From WJMT01 sp964456985 (lineage in GTDB: Bacteria > Acidobacteriota > Aminicenantia > Aminicenantales > Aminicenantaceae): a stretch of DNA of 64,000 nucleotides. The stretch's first letter is position 1. Each line of letters begins with the position of its first letter. Both the position numbers and the translations under genes were made by a program. The stretch is taken from contig CAYWDH010000001.1 in NCBI GenBank assembly GCA_964456985.1, positions 1 through 64,000 on the forward strand, read 5' to 3'. Shown here piece by piece: positions 50,945 to 59,945 of this stretch. Under the pieces are notes generated by a model. That model did not search any database. It had not been told where the DNA came from and saw only the letters and a program-made list of their open reading frames with translations.

Positions 50945-52513
50945 ATGAGGCAGCCCAAAAAAGTCTATCTATTTATTTTGATTTTAAGTTTTGCAGCGCT
51001 CACCTGCATAAGCGCTCCTCGCGGAAACGAGACACACACAGCCACACTTGTTATCAATGCAGATCAGGGTCATTTCAAAATCAGCAAGCACATTTACGGA
51101 CATTTCTCAGAACACCTGGGGCGGTGCATTTATGGGGGTTACTGGGTAGGAAAAGACAGTCAGATCAAAAATACCAGAGGAATCAGGAATGATATTGTGG
51201 ATGCCCTAAAAAAAATCAAAGTTCCAGTTCTCCGATGGCCCGGAGGATGTTTTGCAGATGAATATCACTGGAAAGACGGGATAGGCCCTCCAAGCGAGCG
51301 CCCAACTTTGGTTAACACTCACTGGGGAAGAGTCACGGAAAACAATCATTTCGGCACTCATGAATTTCTTGACCTCTGCCAGCAGATAGGATGCGAACCC
51401 TACATCTGCGGAAACGTAGGGAGCGGAACCGTCAGAGAGATGAAAGAATGGATTGAGTATATTACTTTTGACGGACAGAGTCCCATGGCAGACCTACGCC
51501 GGAAAAACGGGAAGGATGCTCCTTGGAAGCTTCCCTTTTTCGGTGTCGGGAATGAAAACTGGGGATGCGGCGGGAATATGCGGCCCGAATACTATGCGGA
51601 TGTTTACAGGAGATTTCAGACCTATGTGCGGAATTACTCCGGAAACAGGATCTACAGAATCGCATGCGGAAGCAACGGCCGGGACTATGAGTGGACAGAA
51701 GTACTGATGAAAAGGGCCGGGTGGTATATGAATGGATTGAGTCTCCACTATTATACAGTTCCCGGCGGGTGGGGAAATAAGAATTCTGCTACTGAATTCG
51801 AAGAAAAAGACTGGTTCGAAACTCTGGAAAAAGCTCTGTTCATCGATGAACTCATCACAAGACATTCGACCATCATGGATCAATATGATCCACGGAAAAG
51901 AGTGGGAATGATCATAGATGAATGGGGCACCTGGTATGAAGTCGAACCGGGCACCAATCCGGGATTCCTTTATCAGCAGAACTCTCTCCGTGACGCACTG
52001 GTAGCCGGAGCGACCCTGAATATATTCAACCAACACTGCGAAAGAGTGAAGATGGCCAACCTGGCTCAAACCGTCAATGTTCTTCAATCTCTTATACTCA
52101 CCAAAGAAGAGCAAATGATTCTCACTCCAACCTATCATGTTTTTGACATGTACAAGGTCCATCAGGATGCCACCCTTCTTCCCCTTGACCTGAAATGTCC
52201 TCAGTACACATACCAGGACAGCAGCATCCCCCATATCAGTGTGTCTGCCTCAAAAAACAGCCAAAAAGAAATACATATCACTCTCTGCAATCTCGACCCG
52301 AAGGAATCCATACACCTGACATGCGAACTGAGAGGTATCCGTGCAGAGACCGTTACAGGTCAGATCCTGACCTCGGATAAGATGACAGCACACAATACGT
52401 TCCAAAATCCGAACGAAGTCAAGCCTTCACAGTTTAAAGGTGCTGTTTTGGAAAACAATACTCTGGAAATAACGCTTCCGTCAAAATCTGTGGTTGTACT
52501 TAAGGTCAAGTAA
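50945..52513 (+). CDS. GH51 alpha-L-arabinofuranosidase, exported
   Basis: A 522-residue glycoside hydrolase with an N-terminal signal peptide (about 6-24). The acid/base is Glu204 in GVGNENWGCGG and the nucleophile Glu326 in IIDEWGTWYE; the HFSEHLGRCIYGGYW and LRWPGGCFADEYHWKDG segments are GH51 hallmarks. A beta-sandwich follows at the C-terminus. It releases arabinose from arabinan or arabinoxylan. The ATG at 50945 has AAAGGAG 7 bases upstream and directly precedes the signal peptide, so I prefer it to an upstream ATG at 50858. Confidence 0.95.
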   Translation: MRQPKKVYLFILILSFAALTCISAPRGNETHTATLVINADQGHFKISKHIYGHFSEHLGRCIYGGYWVGKDSQIKNTRGIRNDIVDALKKIKVPVLRWPGGCFADEYHWKDGIGPPSERPTLVNTHWGRVTENNHFGTHEFLDLCQQIGCEPYICGNVGSGTVREMKEWIEYITFDGQSPMADLRRKNGKDAPWKLPFFGVGNENWGCGGNMRPEYYADVYRRFQTYVRNYSGNRIYRIACGSNGRDYEWTEVLMKRAGWYMNGLSLHYYTVPGGWGNKNSATEFEEKDWFETLEKALFIDELITRHSTIMDQYDPRKRVGMIIDEWGTWYEVEPGTNPGFLYQQNSLRDALVAGATLNIFNQHCERVKMANLAQTVNVLQSLILTKEEQMILTPTYHVFDMYKVHQDATLLPLDLKCPQYTYQDSSIPHISVSASKNSQKEIHITLCNLDPKESIHLTCELRGIRAETVTGQILTSDKMTAHNTFQNPNEVKPSQFKGAVLENNTLEITLPSKSVVVLKVK

Positions 52514-52520
52514 CCTGACC

Positions 52521-52543
52521 TATTCATAAGAAACTTGTGAATA
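52521..52543 (+). terminator. Possible hairpin terminator after GH51 gene
   Basis: TATTCATAAG-AAA-CTTGTGAATA forms a 10-bp stem with one T-G pair and a 3-base loop, 7 bases after the GH51 stop. There is no T-tract, so intrinsic termination is uncertain. The right arm shares TTATTCACAAGT (on the minus strand) with the dispersed repeat. Confidence 0.35.
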
Positions 52544-52584
52544 ACCCAGGATAAATCATTCCTGCTTCTCTTATCTGAATTTTC

Positions 52585-52593
52585 TGGTATAAT
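52585..52593 (+). promoter_or_regulatory. Extended -10 promoter of TauE/SafE gene
   Basis: TGG-TATAAT is a perfect extended -10 element. No good -35 box is visible, which extended -10 promoters tolerate. Transcription would start near 52600, so the TTG at 52595 cannot be the start codon and the ATG at 52616 is preferred. Confidence 0.55.
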
Positions 52594-52615
52594 ATTGGTT
52601 TTTAAAGTGAACACT

Positions 52616-53422
52616 ATGACGCCAATCAATATAGCAGCAATGGTTCTTATCGGAATATTCACCGGTATACTAACAGGATTGACCGGTTCCTCAGGTGTTA
52701 TGGTGGTAGTCCCTCTTCTCAACATGCTGTTGAATTATCCGATCCATGACTGTATAGGAACGAGCTTAATGGTGGACGTCATAGCCCCTGCAGCCATAGC
52801 CTACTCCTATTATAAACACGGTAATATTGCTTTGAAATCAGGGCTGTGGATAGCTGTCGGTTCTGTCCTGGGAGCCCAACTGGGCGCAAGGTTTTCAGAC
52901 AGCATCCCGGAGTTGGGATTGGCACGAATCTTTGGGATTTATATGATCGTCCTAGGGATTGTTATATGGAAGAAAGGGATAAACAGAGAGATCATAGGTG
53001 TGAAATTCAAGAAAGTCCTGAAATTCAAAACCCCGGCTCAAAAAACCATCACCTCTTTGTGCCTGGGATTTGTTGTGGGCATCTTAACCGGACTCCTGGG
53101 CGCTGGAGGAGGAGGATTCATACTGATACTTCTTATCTTTGTTCTTAATTTCCCTCTCCATCTGGCCATCGGAACATCCGTGCTTATTATGGCTATAACC
53201 GCAAGCTCAGGAGCTGTAGGATTTGCTCTTCACGGAAACATAAGACCCATTTCCGGAATAATCATCGGAATAAGCGCTGTATTCGGAGGGACCCTCATGG
53301 CGCGGTTCGTTAATCGGATTGAAGAAAAGATGCTGGCTAAAGCCATAAGCATCACTTTCATGCTGCTGGGAGCTGTCATGATCATTATCCGCTTTATTGA
53401 AACACACAAAATCATACCTTAG
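52616..53422 (+). CDS. TauE/SafE (TSUP) family membrane permease
   Basis: A 268-residue membrane protein with about eight helices in two repeated halves. Each half carries the family pattern: GIFTGILTGLTGSSGVMVVVPLL with GTSLMVDV, and VGILTGLLGAGGGGFILILLI with GTSVLIMA. TSUP proteins export or import sulfite, sulfoacetate, taurine-derived sulfonates or other anions. The role here is unclear; the sugar-degrading neighbours give no hint. The start was set by an extended -10 element at 52585-52593; no strong ribosome binding site is visible. Confidence 0.9.
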   Translation: MTPINIAAMVLIGIFTGILTGLTGSSGVMVVVPLLNMLLNYPIHDCIGTSLMVDVIAPAAIAYSYYKHGNIALKSGLWIAVGSVLGAQLGARFSDSIPELGLARIFGIYMIVLGIVIWKKGINREIIGVKFKKVLKFKTPAQKTITSLCLGFVVGILTGLLGAGGGGFILILLIFVLNFPLHLAIGTSVLIMAITASSGAVGFALHGNIRPISGIIIGISAVFGGTLMARFVNRIEEKMLAKAISITFMLLGAVMIIIRFIETHKIIP

Positions 53423-53453
53423 GTGATTTTGTTTTTCTCCCCTTAATATCTTT

Positions 53454-54833
53454 CTATTCTGCTGGCAGAGGTTGCATCTTTTTCGAGGATATTTTTTTAT
53501 GCTCTCTCACAATCAAGAATCCCAGAAAAATCCAGACCACAGCCATAATGATGTTGAATTTAGCAAAGGTTTCGACCACGATAAATTGAGCCCAGAGGAA
53601 AACAATCAAGCTGTGAGTGACATCACCGGCCCGGTGAAAAAAGGTATCAGTGGCTGCCTTGGCCTTATACTTCTCTTCCCTTGAAGTAATAAGATAGAGA
53701 GCGTGCCGTGTTGTGTTCATCAATGAGTAATCTGTCCCATTCTCCGTGGCTTTGATCCACTTGACAATAAGCAGAGAGGCCCCCATGCTGATGAAAAAAT
53801 ACCCTCCCAACGCAATAAAAGGAAGGATGAATACAGCTGTCCTAACTCCGAACCATTTAAATATTCGGGATACCAAAAACAGCTGGATAAACATGGCCAA
53901 AAGGTTCATGATAATATAAAAATCCGAATAGAAACTTCCATAGATCTGCTCGACCGAGAGCCCTCCTGCTGTTCCTGCCTGAACTGCCTCAAGAGCCCTG
54001 CTTTTTATCACACGGTCCAGTATGTATCCCCCATTGGTGTTGATAAGATTCAAAAGAAGGACAAAAAGAGCAATATAAAGAAGATAGCGCTTCTTGAAAA
54101 CAAGCTTAAAACCTCCACCTTTTTTCAACGGCTTTTCTTTTTCTGTAGATATGCTTTTCAAAGGAACGTCTGTCTCTTTTCCAACTTTACCTTTGATCTC
54201 CCTTTTATGGATCACATAGGTAAGGACAATGCAAATTCCCAGCACAGCTGCGGATACAAGAAGAAGCTGATACATTCCCATCCAGTTCTGGATACGCTTA
54301 AAGATATAAGATCCGGAGAAAGCACCAAAAGTGGCACCAAAAGCAATGATAGGAAAAAGGCGCTTTCCGGCTTCTTCCGTATAAACATCATTGGCAAATC
54401 CCCAGAACTGGGCAATGACCACGACATTAAAAATGCTGGCCCAGATGAAAAAGATGATACTGATCGTGCTGAAGGGAATGCCAAAAAGATTCAACACGGA
54501 AAATATGATCAGGTTTGATATAAAAAACAATGTGACCCATGCTATGAGTTTCTGCCTGGGGACTTTTGACGAAATAGAGCTGAATGCCTTGATGACGAAA
54601 ATCAACAGGACTGAAATAACTCCATAAAGATAGCTTTTTGTCTCGGGTCCCCACTCCGTAAGGATGGATGAATCTCTAACTATCTTTATTATGTAGTACG
54701 CCCCCAGGATCAAATAAATATTCAATGTCAGAAGTAAAGCCGTACCCGCTTCCCCGGGACGAATATCTGTAAATAACCTGAAAAATTTAAGGAAGAATCC
54801 TCCCCTAATTCCTTTATCTCCCCTTTGATCCAT
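53454..54833 (-). CDS. Npt1/Npt2-type nucleotide-carrier-like membrane protein
   Basis: A 459-residue membrane protein with about twelve helices. The opening TALLLTLNIYLILGAYYIIKIVRDS, the FFIWASIFNVVVIAQFWGFANDVYT segment and RLFPIIAFGATFGAFSGS resemble the Npt1/Npt2 (ATP/ADP translocase-like) branch of the major facilitator superfamily. True nucleotide exchange is known from intracellular bacteria and plastids, but many free-living bacteria have such relatives of unknown substrate. It lies convergent to the TauE/SafE gene and 81 bases downstream of rhaA on the same strand, so it might carry a sugar-related metabolite. Confidence 0.75.
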   Translation of the reverse strand: MDQRGDKGIRGGFFLKFFRLFTDIRPGEAGTALLLTLNIYLILGAYYIIKIVRDSSILTEWGPETKSYLYGVISVLLIFVIKAFSSISSKVPRQKLIAWVTLFFISNLIIFSVLNLFGIPFSTISIIFFIWASIFNVVVIAQFWGFANDVYTEEAGKRLFPIIAFGATFGAFSGSYIFKRIQNWMGMYQLLLVSAAVLGICIVLTYVIHKREIKGKVGKETDVPLKSISTEKEKPLKKGGGFKLVFKKRYLLYIALFVLLLNLINTNGGYILDRVIKSRALEAVQAGTAGGLSVEQIYGSFYSDFYIIMNLLAMFIQLFLVSRIFKWFGVRTAVFILPFIALGGYFFISMGASLLIVKWIKATENGTDYSLMNTTRHALYLITSREEKYKAKAATDTFFHRAGDVTHSLIVFLWAQFIVVETFAKFNIIMAVVWIFLGFLIVREHKKISSKKMQPLPAE

Positions 54834-54914
54834 AGAACCCTCCGAATAGAACAGTAAAGTTTTAATAGGATTTTTTCTTATACAGAAGGAAATGTCAATA
54901 GAAAAATAGGCGAT

Positions 54915-56183
54915 TTAGTATCTTTTTCGGCTTATATCAGTATCATACTTGATAATTTCCTTTATATATTCCTGTCCAGGAGGAACATCCATCATAAGAC
55001 AGAAATGGTCCCACACAGCCCCGAGAGGCATGGTTTTAAGCTCTTCGAGAAGTGCCAGTCTGGAAAAATAATCACCCCTGTTTTCCGCTTCCAAAAGCCT
55101 TTCTCTGGGCTCGAGAAGAGCTGACAGAACAGCCTTTAAAACAGCCCTGGCCCCGACGACCCATGCACCCACACGGTTTAAACTGGCATCGAAAAAGTCA
55201 AGAGCGATGTGTACCCTATCCAGATATCCGCCCCTGACCACTTCTTCAAAAAGGTTTCGCGTGCTGTCATCCAAAACAGGGACATGGTCACTATCCCATC
55301 TGACACCGCGGCTGACATGAAGCAGAAGTCCATCCGAGAACTGAAGCAAAGCCGAAATTTTATCCCCGATGTTCTCCGTAGGATGAAAGTGCCCTGTGTC
55401 AAGGCATATCATCTTATTCTCTGTCAAAGCATACCCCAGATAGAACTCATGAGACCCGACCACATAGGATTCGCTTCCGATTCCGAAAAGCTTGCTCTCC
55501 AGAGAATCTTTAAGCTCTTTTTCCGGATATTTCTTTCTGAATATCCGATCAAGAGACTCTCTGAGCAGGTCCCTATGCCCTTTTCTATCAACAGTAATGT
55601 CTTTAGAACCATCCGGAATCCATATATTGTGGACACAGGGGCTGTTAAGCTCTCGCCCCATAAAAGCTCCGACCTGCCGGCATCTTTTGACATGCTCTAT
55701 CCAGAAGAAACGTATGTTTTTATCTTTACTGCTCAGAGTAAAACCCGAATCGGCCAGAGCATGAGAGAAACACGAGCAGTTAAAGTCCAGTTTAAGCCCT
55801 CTCTCTTGAGCCCAGTGAATCCATGCTTTGAAATGTTCGGGTTCTATCTTATCCCTGTCTATGAACGTGTCTCCGAATTCTCCGTAGATGGCATGAAGGT
55901 TCAGTCTGTGACTACCTGGTAGCAAAGAATAGACCTTTTCCAGATCTTGACGGAGCTCTTCCACTGTTCTGGCTCTTCCAGGATAACTTCCCGTAACCTG
56001 AATGCCCCCTCCCGTAAGCTGGGAACCGGGTTTTTCGAATCCGGCCACATCATCTCCCTGCCAGCAGTGAATAGAAATGGAAATGTCCTTTAATCTTTCA
56101 ACAGCCTTTTCTGCATCCGAACCAATAACACTGTACTTTTCTATGGCTTCCTTGTAGGCTTTTTCACTTTTTTGAGATTTCAT
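54915..56183 (-). CDS. rhaA: L-rhamnose isomerase
   Basis: A 422-residue enzyme converting L-rhamnose to L-rhamnulose. Typical parts are ISIHCWQGDDVAGFE, LTGGGIQVTGSYPGRAR, LHAIYGEFGDTFIDRD, LDFNCSCFSHALADSGFTLSS and CLDTGHFHPTENIGDKISALL, with the metal-binding Glu, Asp and His residues. The first in-frame ATG (56189) touches the AGGAG site, so I start at the second ATG, 56183, 6 bases after it. It lies 16 bases after rhaB. An aldolase (rhaD) is not in the window. Confidence 0.97.
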   Translation of the reverse strand: MKSQKSEKAYKEAIEKYSVIGSDAEKAVERLKDISISIHCWQGDDVAGFEKPGSQLTGGGIQVTGSYPGRARTVEELRQDLEKVYSLLPGSHRLNLHAIYGEFGDTFIDRDKIEPEHFKAWIHWAQERGLKLDFNCSCFSHALADSGFTLSSKDKNIRFFWIEHVKRCRQVGAFMGRELNSPCVHNIWIPDGSKDITVDRKGHRDLLRESLDRIFRKKYPEKELKDSLESKLFGIGSESYVVGSHEFYLGYALTENKMICLDTGHFHPTENIGDKISALLQFSDGLLLHVSRGVRWDSDHVPVLDDSTRNLFEEVVRGGYLDRVHIALDFFDASLNRVGAWVVGARAVLKAVLSALLEPRERLLEAENRGDYFSRLALLEELKTMPLGAVWDHFCLMMDVPPGQEYIKEIIKYDTDISRKRY

Positions 56184-56199
56184 TATCATCTCCTATAGA

Positions 56200-57699
56200 T
56201 TATACATCCTCTATCTCTTTATGGCTCTCCCTGCATATCTTTATAAAACGGTTATAATGCCTCTCCCATTCCTCACTCCCAACAGGGTCATAAATCCGAA
56301 GGTCAAAAGAAGCAGAAATCATATCCCGCACATTCTCTATGGAATCCACCTTATCTGCGGACAGAGCCTGTATCATTATGTTGCCTACAGCTGTAGCTTC
56401 AGCAGGCCCGGCAATAACCGGAAGGCCCAGTGCGTCAGCCGTATACTGACAGAGAACTCTGTTACGGGAACCACCGCCTATGATGTGGACTTTGCTGATA
56501 CGCCTGTCACAAAGAGAGCAAAGTTCATCAAACACATACTTGTATTTAAATGCCAGGCTTTCCAGAACACACCTCACGAACTCGGAGATAGTCTCTGGAT
56601 GGGGCTGTCCGGTTTTCCGGCAGAACTCACCTATGGCTTCTGTCATATCAGCCGGCTTTAAAAACAAAGGGCAGTCAGGATCAATAAGAGAACGGAAAGG
56701 CTTCGCTGAATCCACCTTATTCATTAATTCCCCATATTCAATATTATGGTGTCCCCTCCATTTTTTTCTGCATTCTTGTAACAGCCATAGTCCTGTAATG
56801 TTCTTGGATAATCTGAACCTATGTCCGATCCCTCCTTCATTGGTGAAATTCAGTTTATAACTTTGTTCACTGATAAGGGGGGAGTCTAATTCAATGCCCA
56901 TTATGGACCAGGTACCCGAGCTTATAAAGGCCCATTCCTTTCCTTTGGCCGGCACAACAGCCACGGCCGAGGCTGTATCGTGTGTGGCTGTCAGCACCAC
57001 CGGCATAGAAGACACTCCGAGTTGCTTTAACAGAGATGGTTTCAGAGGACCAAGCACCTTTCCAGCTGTTTTGACATCCTGCATCAGGGATACAGGCACA
57101 TCCAGAATCTCAAAAAGCCGCCCTTCCCACCCGTCTTCGCTGGGATTGAAAAGTTGTGACGTTGTGGCATAGGAAAACTCAGTGGCCATCTCTCCTGTGA
57201 GAAAATAATTAAAAATATCAGGCATAAAAAGGAGATTCTTGGCTTCTGTTATAATTTCAGGATTATGAGTCCTTAGAGCGTAAAGCTGAAACAAGGAATT
57301 GAACTGAAGAAACTGGATCCCAGTAAGATGATAGACCTGTCGGGGTGGTATTTTTTCTAAGAATTCTTCCATGGCTGTCTTATTGTGCTTATCCCTGTAG
57401 GCAAAAGGAAGCGAAATGAGATGGTCTATTTTATCAAATAAGCCAAAATCCACTCCCCATGTATCTATCCCAATACAAAGGATAGAGCTATTGCTGGCAT
57501 TGGCGCCTTTCCTTATGCCCTTTTTTATCTCTTCGAAGAGATAGTAAACATCCCAATAAAGATGGCCGCCTTTAGAAATCATCCTGTTATTGAATCGATA
57601 GACCTCTCTGACTTGGATTCCATCTTTTTTCAGTGTTCCCAGAAGGGCTCTTCCGCTTTCAGCGCCTATGTCGAAAGCGAGAAAAGAATTATGACTCAT
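56200..57699 (-). CDS. rhaB: Rhamnulokinase
   Basis: A 499-residue FGGY-family kinase phosphorylating L-rhamnulose. FLAFDIGAESGRALLG near the N-terminus is the ATP-binding phosphate-1 motif, TWGVDFGLFD is the substrate region, and ISSGTWSIMGIE and KVHIIGGGSRNRVLCQYTADALG are typical. A longer frame begins at 57780, but the family N-terminus begins at MSHNSFLAFDIG, so I chose 57699. AGGGGAG lies just before that ATG, and the start overlaps the end of the GH127-like gene by 11 bases, which implies coupled translation. rhaA follows 16 bases later. Confidence 0.95.
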   Translation of the reverse strand: MSHNSFLAFDIGAESGRALLGTLKKDGIQVREVYRFNNRMISKGGHLYWDVYYLFEEIKKGIRKGANASNSSILCIGIDTWGVDFGLFDKIDHLISLPFAYRDKHNKTAMEEFLEKIPPRQVYHLTGIQFLQFNSLFQLYALRTHNPEIITEAKNLLFMPDIFNYFLTGEMATEFSYATTSQLFNPSEDGWEGRLFEILDVPVSLMQDVKTAGKVLGPLKPSLLKQLGVSSMPVVLTATHDTASAVAVVPAKGKEWAFISSGTWSIMGIELDSPLISEQSYKLNFTNEGGIGHRFRLSKNITGLWLLQECRKKWRGHHNIEYGELMNKVDSAKPFRSLIDPDCPLFLKPADMTEAIGEFCRKTGQPHPETISEFVRCVLESLAFKYKYVFDELCSLCDRRISKVHIIGGGSRNRVLCQYTADALGLPVIAGPAEATAVGNIMIQALSADKVDSIENVRDMISASFDLRIYDPVGSEEWERHYNRFIKICRESHKEIEDV

Positions 57700-59767
57700 C
57701 TCCCCTCTCTGGTTTCTTCCATTTATATCCGGATCCATCAGAAAGTACAGAGGGAAAAGCAGATATTCGAAGCCGGGCACACCCCATAGGTATCAATGTG
57801 ACAGTCTCCACAGGCTGATCTGTTTGTGCCGGGCTCTGCTGGATTTCCCCGACCAATCCTAAATCATCGAGCTGCCATTCCGGTATTTTCCTGGCCTTAA
57901 GCTTGATTTCTATAGGGGCTGAATCCGCTCTAAAAGGCTGATCATCTTCAGGCCAAGGCTGCTCCATAACCTCCACACCTAGGGCGGGCACACCGTCTTT
58001 CAAAAGTATCCCGTAGTTCCAGTCTGAAGCCGGATAGATCTCCCAGGCCGGCCATTCGTCTGTCCCTCCATGACGGACATATTTCTCTCCGATTTTAAGC
58101 GAATAGGTCAAAGGGCCCCGATTTATGGATACACAGTCTAGATTTTTGGTCCAATGGGTGATGCTTACATCCATAATCAACTTAAGGTTCACTTTATCCC
58201 CGCTTTGCCACTTTCGACTGATGCATAAAAAAGTTCCCGGATTTGAACTCACATTTCGGGCTTCTCCGTTTATCTCAAGTTCAGCATTCCGGCACCACCC
58301 CGGAATCCTCAAATAAAGGGGGAAATCCACTCTTTCAGGGGTCGAAATCACAAATTCTATGTTCTCATCGAATGGATAATATGTTTTCTCCAAAACCGTT
58401 ACTTTTGTTCCCTCTCCTACTTCAGCTGTGACCTCTGAAGGGGCATAGATCACCGCGCCCAATCCGTTATCATGCGTAGCAGCCCAGAGATGCTCGGTAA
58501 AATAGGGCCAACCGTGACCAGAATTGTGCTGGCAGCAGCGGTGTATATGCGGATTCATCCAGAGCATAGGCCCTCCATTCTGAAGACCGGGGGACTTGCT
58601 TTGGCTGTCTGAGAGGACCATATTAGGAGCTGTCAAGTAACGGAGCGCTTTTAGATCAGCTGTCATGGACGCCGGATATGAATTGAACGCCACATCCTCA
58701 CAACGGTCCGCCCATTGAGTATCCCCAGATATCAAAAGAAGAGTCTCCTCTGAAAGCATCATCTCTACCATGCCGCAGGTCTCTACAGCCTGTCTGGGAC
58801 CTGAATACCCCTCCCTGCAGTTTTCATCTCCTCCGAACATTCCACCAGGGACCTGTCCGTAGAGATCTCTGACTTTCTTCCAGTTTCTTTCAGCCGCCTT
58901 GAGCTGCTCCTTCTCCCTTGAAACCTGGTAAAATGTTGCCGGTTCTCCGAATCCCTGGGAAATGTTAACATTATGCCAGTTGATGACATCCTCTTCCCAT
59001 CTGACGGTATTGCGATGGACTTTTCGGGCAAAATCAACAAGCCATTCTTCCCCAGTGCGGTTGTACAGCCATATCACACTGAACAGCATATCCCCTGCCC
59101 TCATTCTGGGCCAGTAACCCACTAGGAATTCCTCATCCGGAATCACGGACAGATATTTAAAATAATTTGTCATTAATGAAATGACCCGTTCATCTTTACT
59201 GCCCGTATATTCGTAATAATCCTGAAGGCAGAACAGCATGATCATATTGGGCCACAAATCTGTTCTCCCTTTGAGTTTTGTAGCCGCTCCGCCGCTTCTG
59301 AATGCCGGGCCAAACCAGCCGTCAGGCTGCTGGCTGCCCAGAGCTCCCTCGATCCATACACGAGATTCCTTTATCATTCTCTCATCATCGAGTAAATAAC
59401 CACAGTTACTGAATCCTTTAAGCCAGTAGGGTTCTTCCTCCCATCCCCTCTCCCCTTTTCCATCATGACTGAGCCATGCATTATTTTCTTTTTTAAGATA
59501 TTCGCTTATTTCGTTTAGATGCCCGTGGAATCCATCCGCCTGGAGTTGAAGCTGACGCAGCAGCCATCCTTTGGGCTTGACCAGCCCCACGGGCAGCTTT
59601 ATAAAGGGCGTTCGGAGTAATGGCTCCCGATTGCTTATATAATGATCATTTTTAACATCAACAGGAGGAACTCTGACCATCGAAATCTGATCCGCTTTTT
59701 TACAAAGGGCAGCCGTAAAAATAAGAAGTATGAAAACAATACCAAACGCATATCTCGTTTTTTTCAT
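57689..59767 (-). CDS. GH127-like protein upstream of rhaBA, exported
   Basis: A 692-residue exported protein of the GH127-like (DUF1680) group. A signal peptide (about 6-22) precedes an alpha-toroid with WLSHDGKGERGWEEEPYWLKG. The same metal-Cys centre is kept: Glu329 and Cys331 in VETCGM, Cys411-Cys412 in IHRCCQHN. It should be a glycosidase, but its place at the head of the rhaBA operon suggests a rhamnose-containing polymer as substrate, which is inference. It overlaps rhaB by 11 bases. GGGGAGAGG lies before the start. The Cys wording differs from the other GH127 protein (48246-50654), so the two are distant paralogues. Confidence 0.85.
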   Translation of the reverse strand: MKKTRYAFGIVFILLIFTAALCKKADQISMVRVPPVDVKNDHYISNREPLLRTPFIKLPVGLVKPKGWLLRQLQLQADGFHGHLNEISEYLKKENNAWLSHDGKGERGWEEEPYWLKGFSNCGYLLDDERMIKESRVWIEGALGSQQPDGWFGPAFRSGGAATKLKGRTDLWPNMIMLFCLQDYYEYTGSKDERVISLMTNYFKYLSVIPDEEFLVGYWPRMRAGDMLFSVIWLYNRTGEEWLVDFARKVHRNTVRWEEDVINWHNVNISQGFGEPATFYQVSREKEQLKAAERNWKKVRDLYGQVPGGMFGGDENCREGYSGPRQAVETCGMVEMMLSEETLLLISGDTQWADRCEDVAFNSYPASMTADLKALRYLTAPNMVLSDSQSKSPGLQNGGPMLWMNPHIHRCCQHNSGHGWPYFTEHLWAATHDNGLGAVIYAPSEVTAEVGEGTKVTVLEKTYYPFDENIEFVISTPERVDFPLYLRIPGWCRNAELEINGEARNVSSNPGTFLCISRKWQSGDKVNLKLIMDVSITHWTKNLDCVSINRGPLTYSLKIGEKYVRHGGTDEWPAWEIYPASDWNYGILLKDGVPALGVEVMEQPWPEDDQPFRADSAPIEIKLKARKIPEWQLDDLGLVGEIQQSPAQTDQPVETVTLIPMGCARLRISAFPSVLSDGSGYKWKKPERGDES

Positions 59768-59855
59768 ATCCTCTCCCCGGTCTATTTTTTATGCAGCATT
59801 ACCATACAATTTATATCATCAAATCCATAGGAAAACAAAATTTTTCATGCAGTAA

Positions 59856-59891
59856 AAATCTTCAGCGAGCGCAAGCCACGCCTAAATTTCA
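59856..59891 (-). repeat. Dispersed intergenic repeat, copy D (short)
   Basis: On the plus strand AAATCTTCA is followed after a few bases by AGCCACGCCTAAATTTC. The reverse complement of copy B reads AAATCTTCA ... AGCCACACCTGAATTTC with the same spacing, differing at a few positions. It lies between the GH127-like gene and the antiporter genes. Confidence 0.5.
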
Positions 59892-59945
59892 TTTCGCCTT
59901 GCCTGAAAGTAAAAAATCATTGATAATAAAAACAATCCGAATTCA

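Noticed and set aside
52595..52615. TTG at 52595 as start of the TauE/SafE gene
   Set aside because: It lies 1 base after an extended -10 element, upstream of the expected transcript start; the ATG at 52616 opens the first helix.
55209..55922. Long open frames on the opposite strand of rhaA, GH127, sulfatase and other genes
   Set aside because: They are antisense shadows of recognised genes and show no protein-family features or ribosome binding sites.
57700..57780. Longer rhamnulokinase start at 57780
   Set aside because: The extra N-terminus has no family similarity and lies inside the upstream gene; the FGGY kinase N-terminus begins at 57699.
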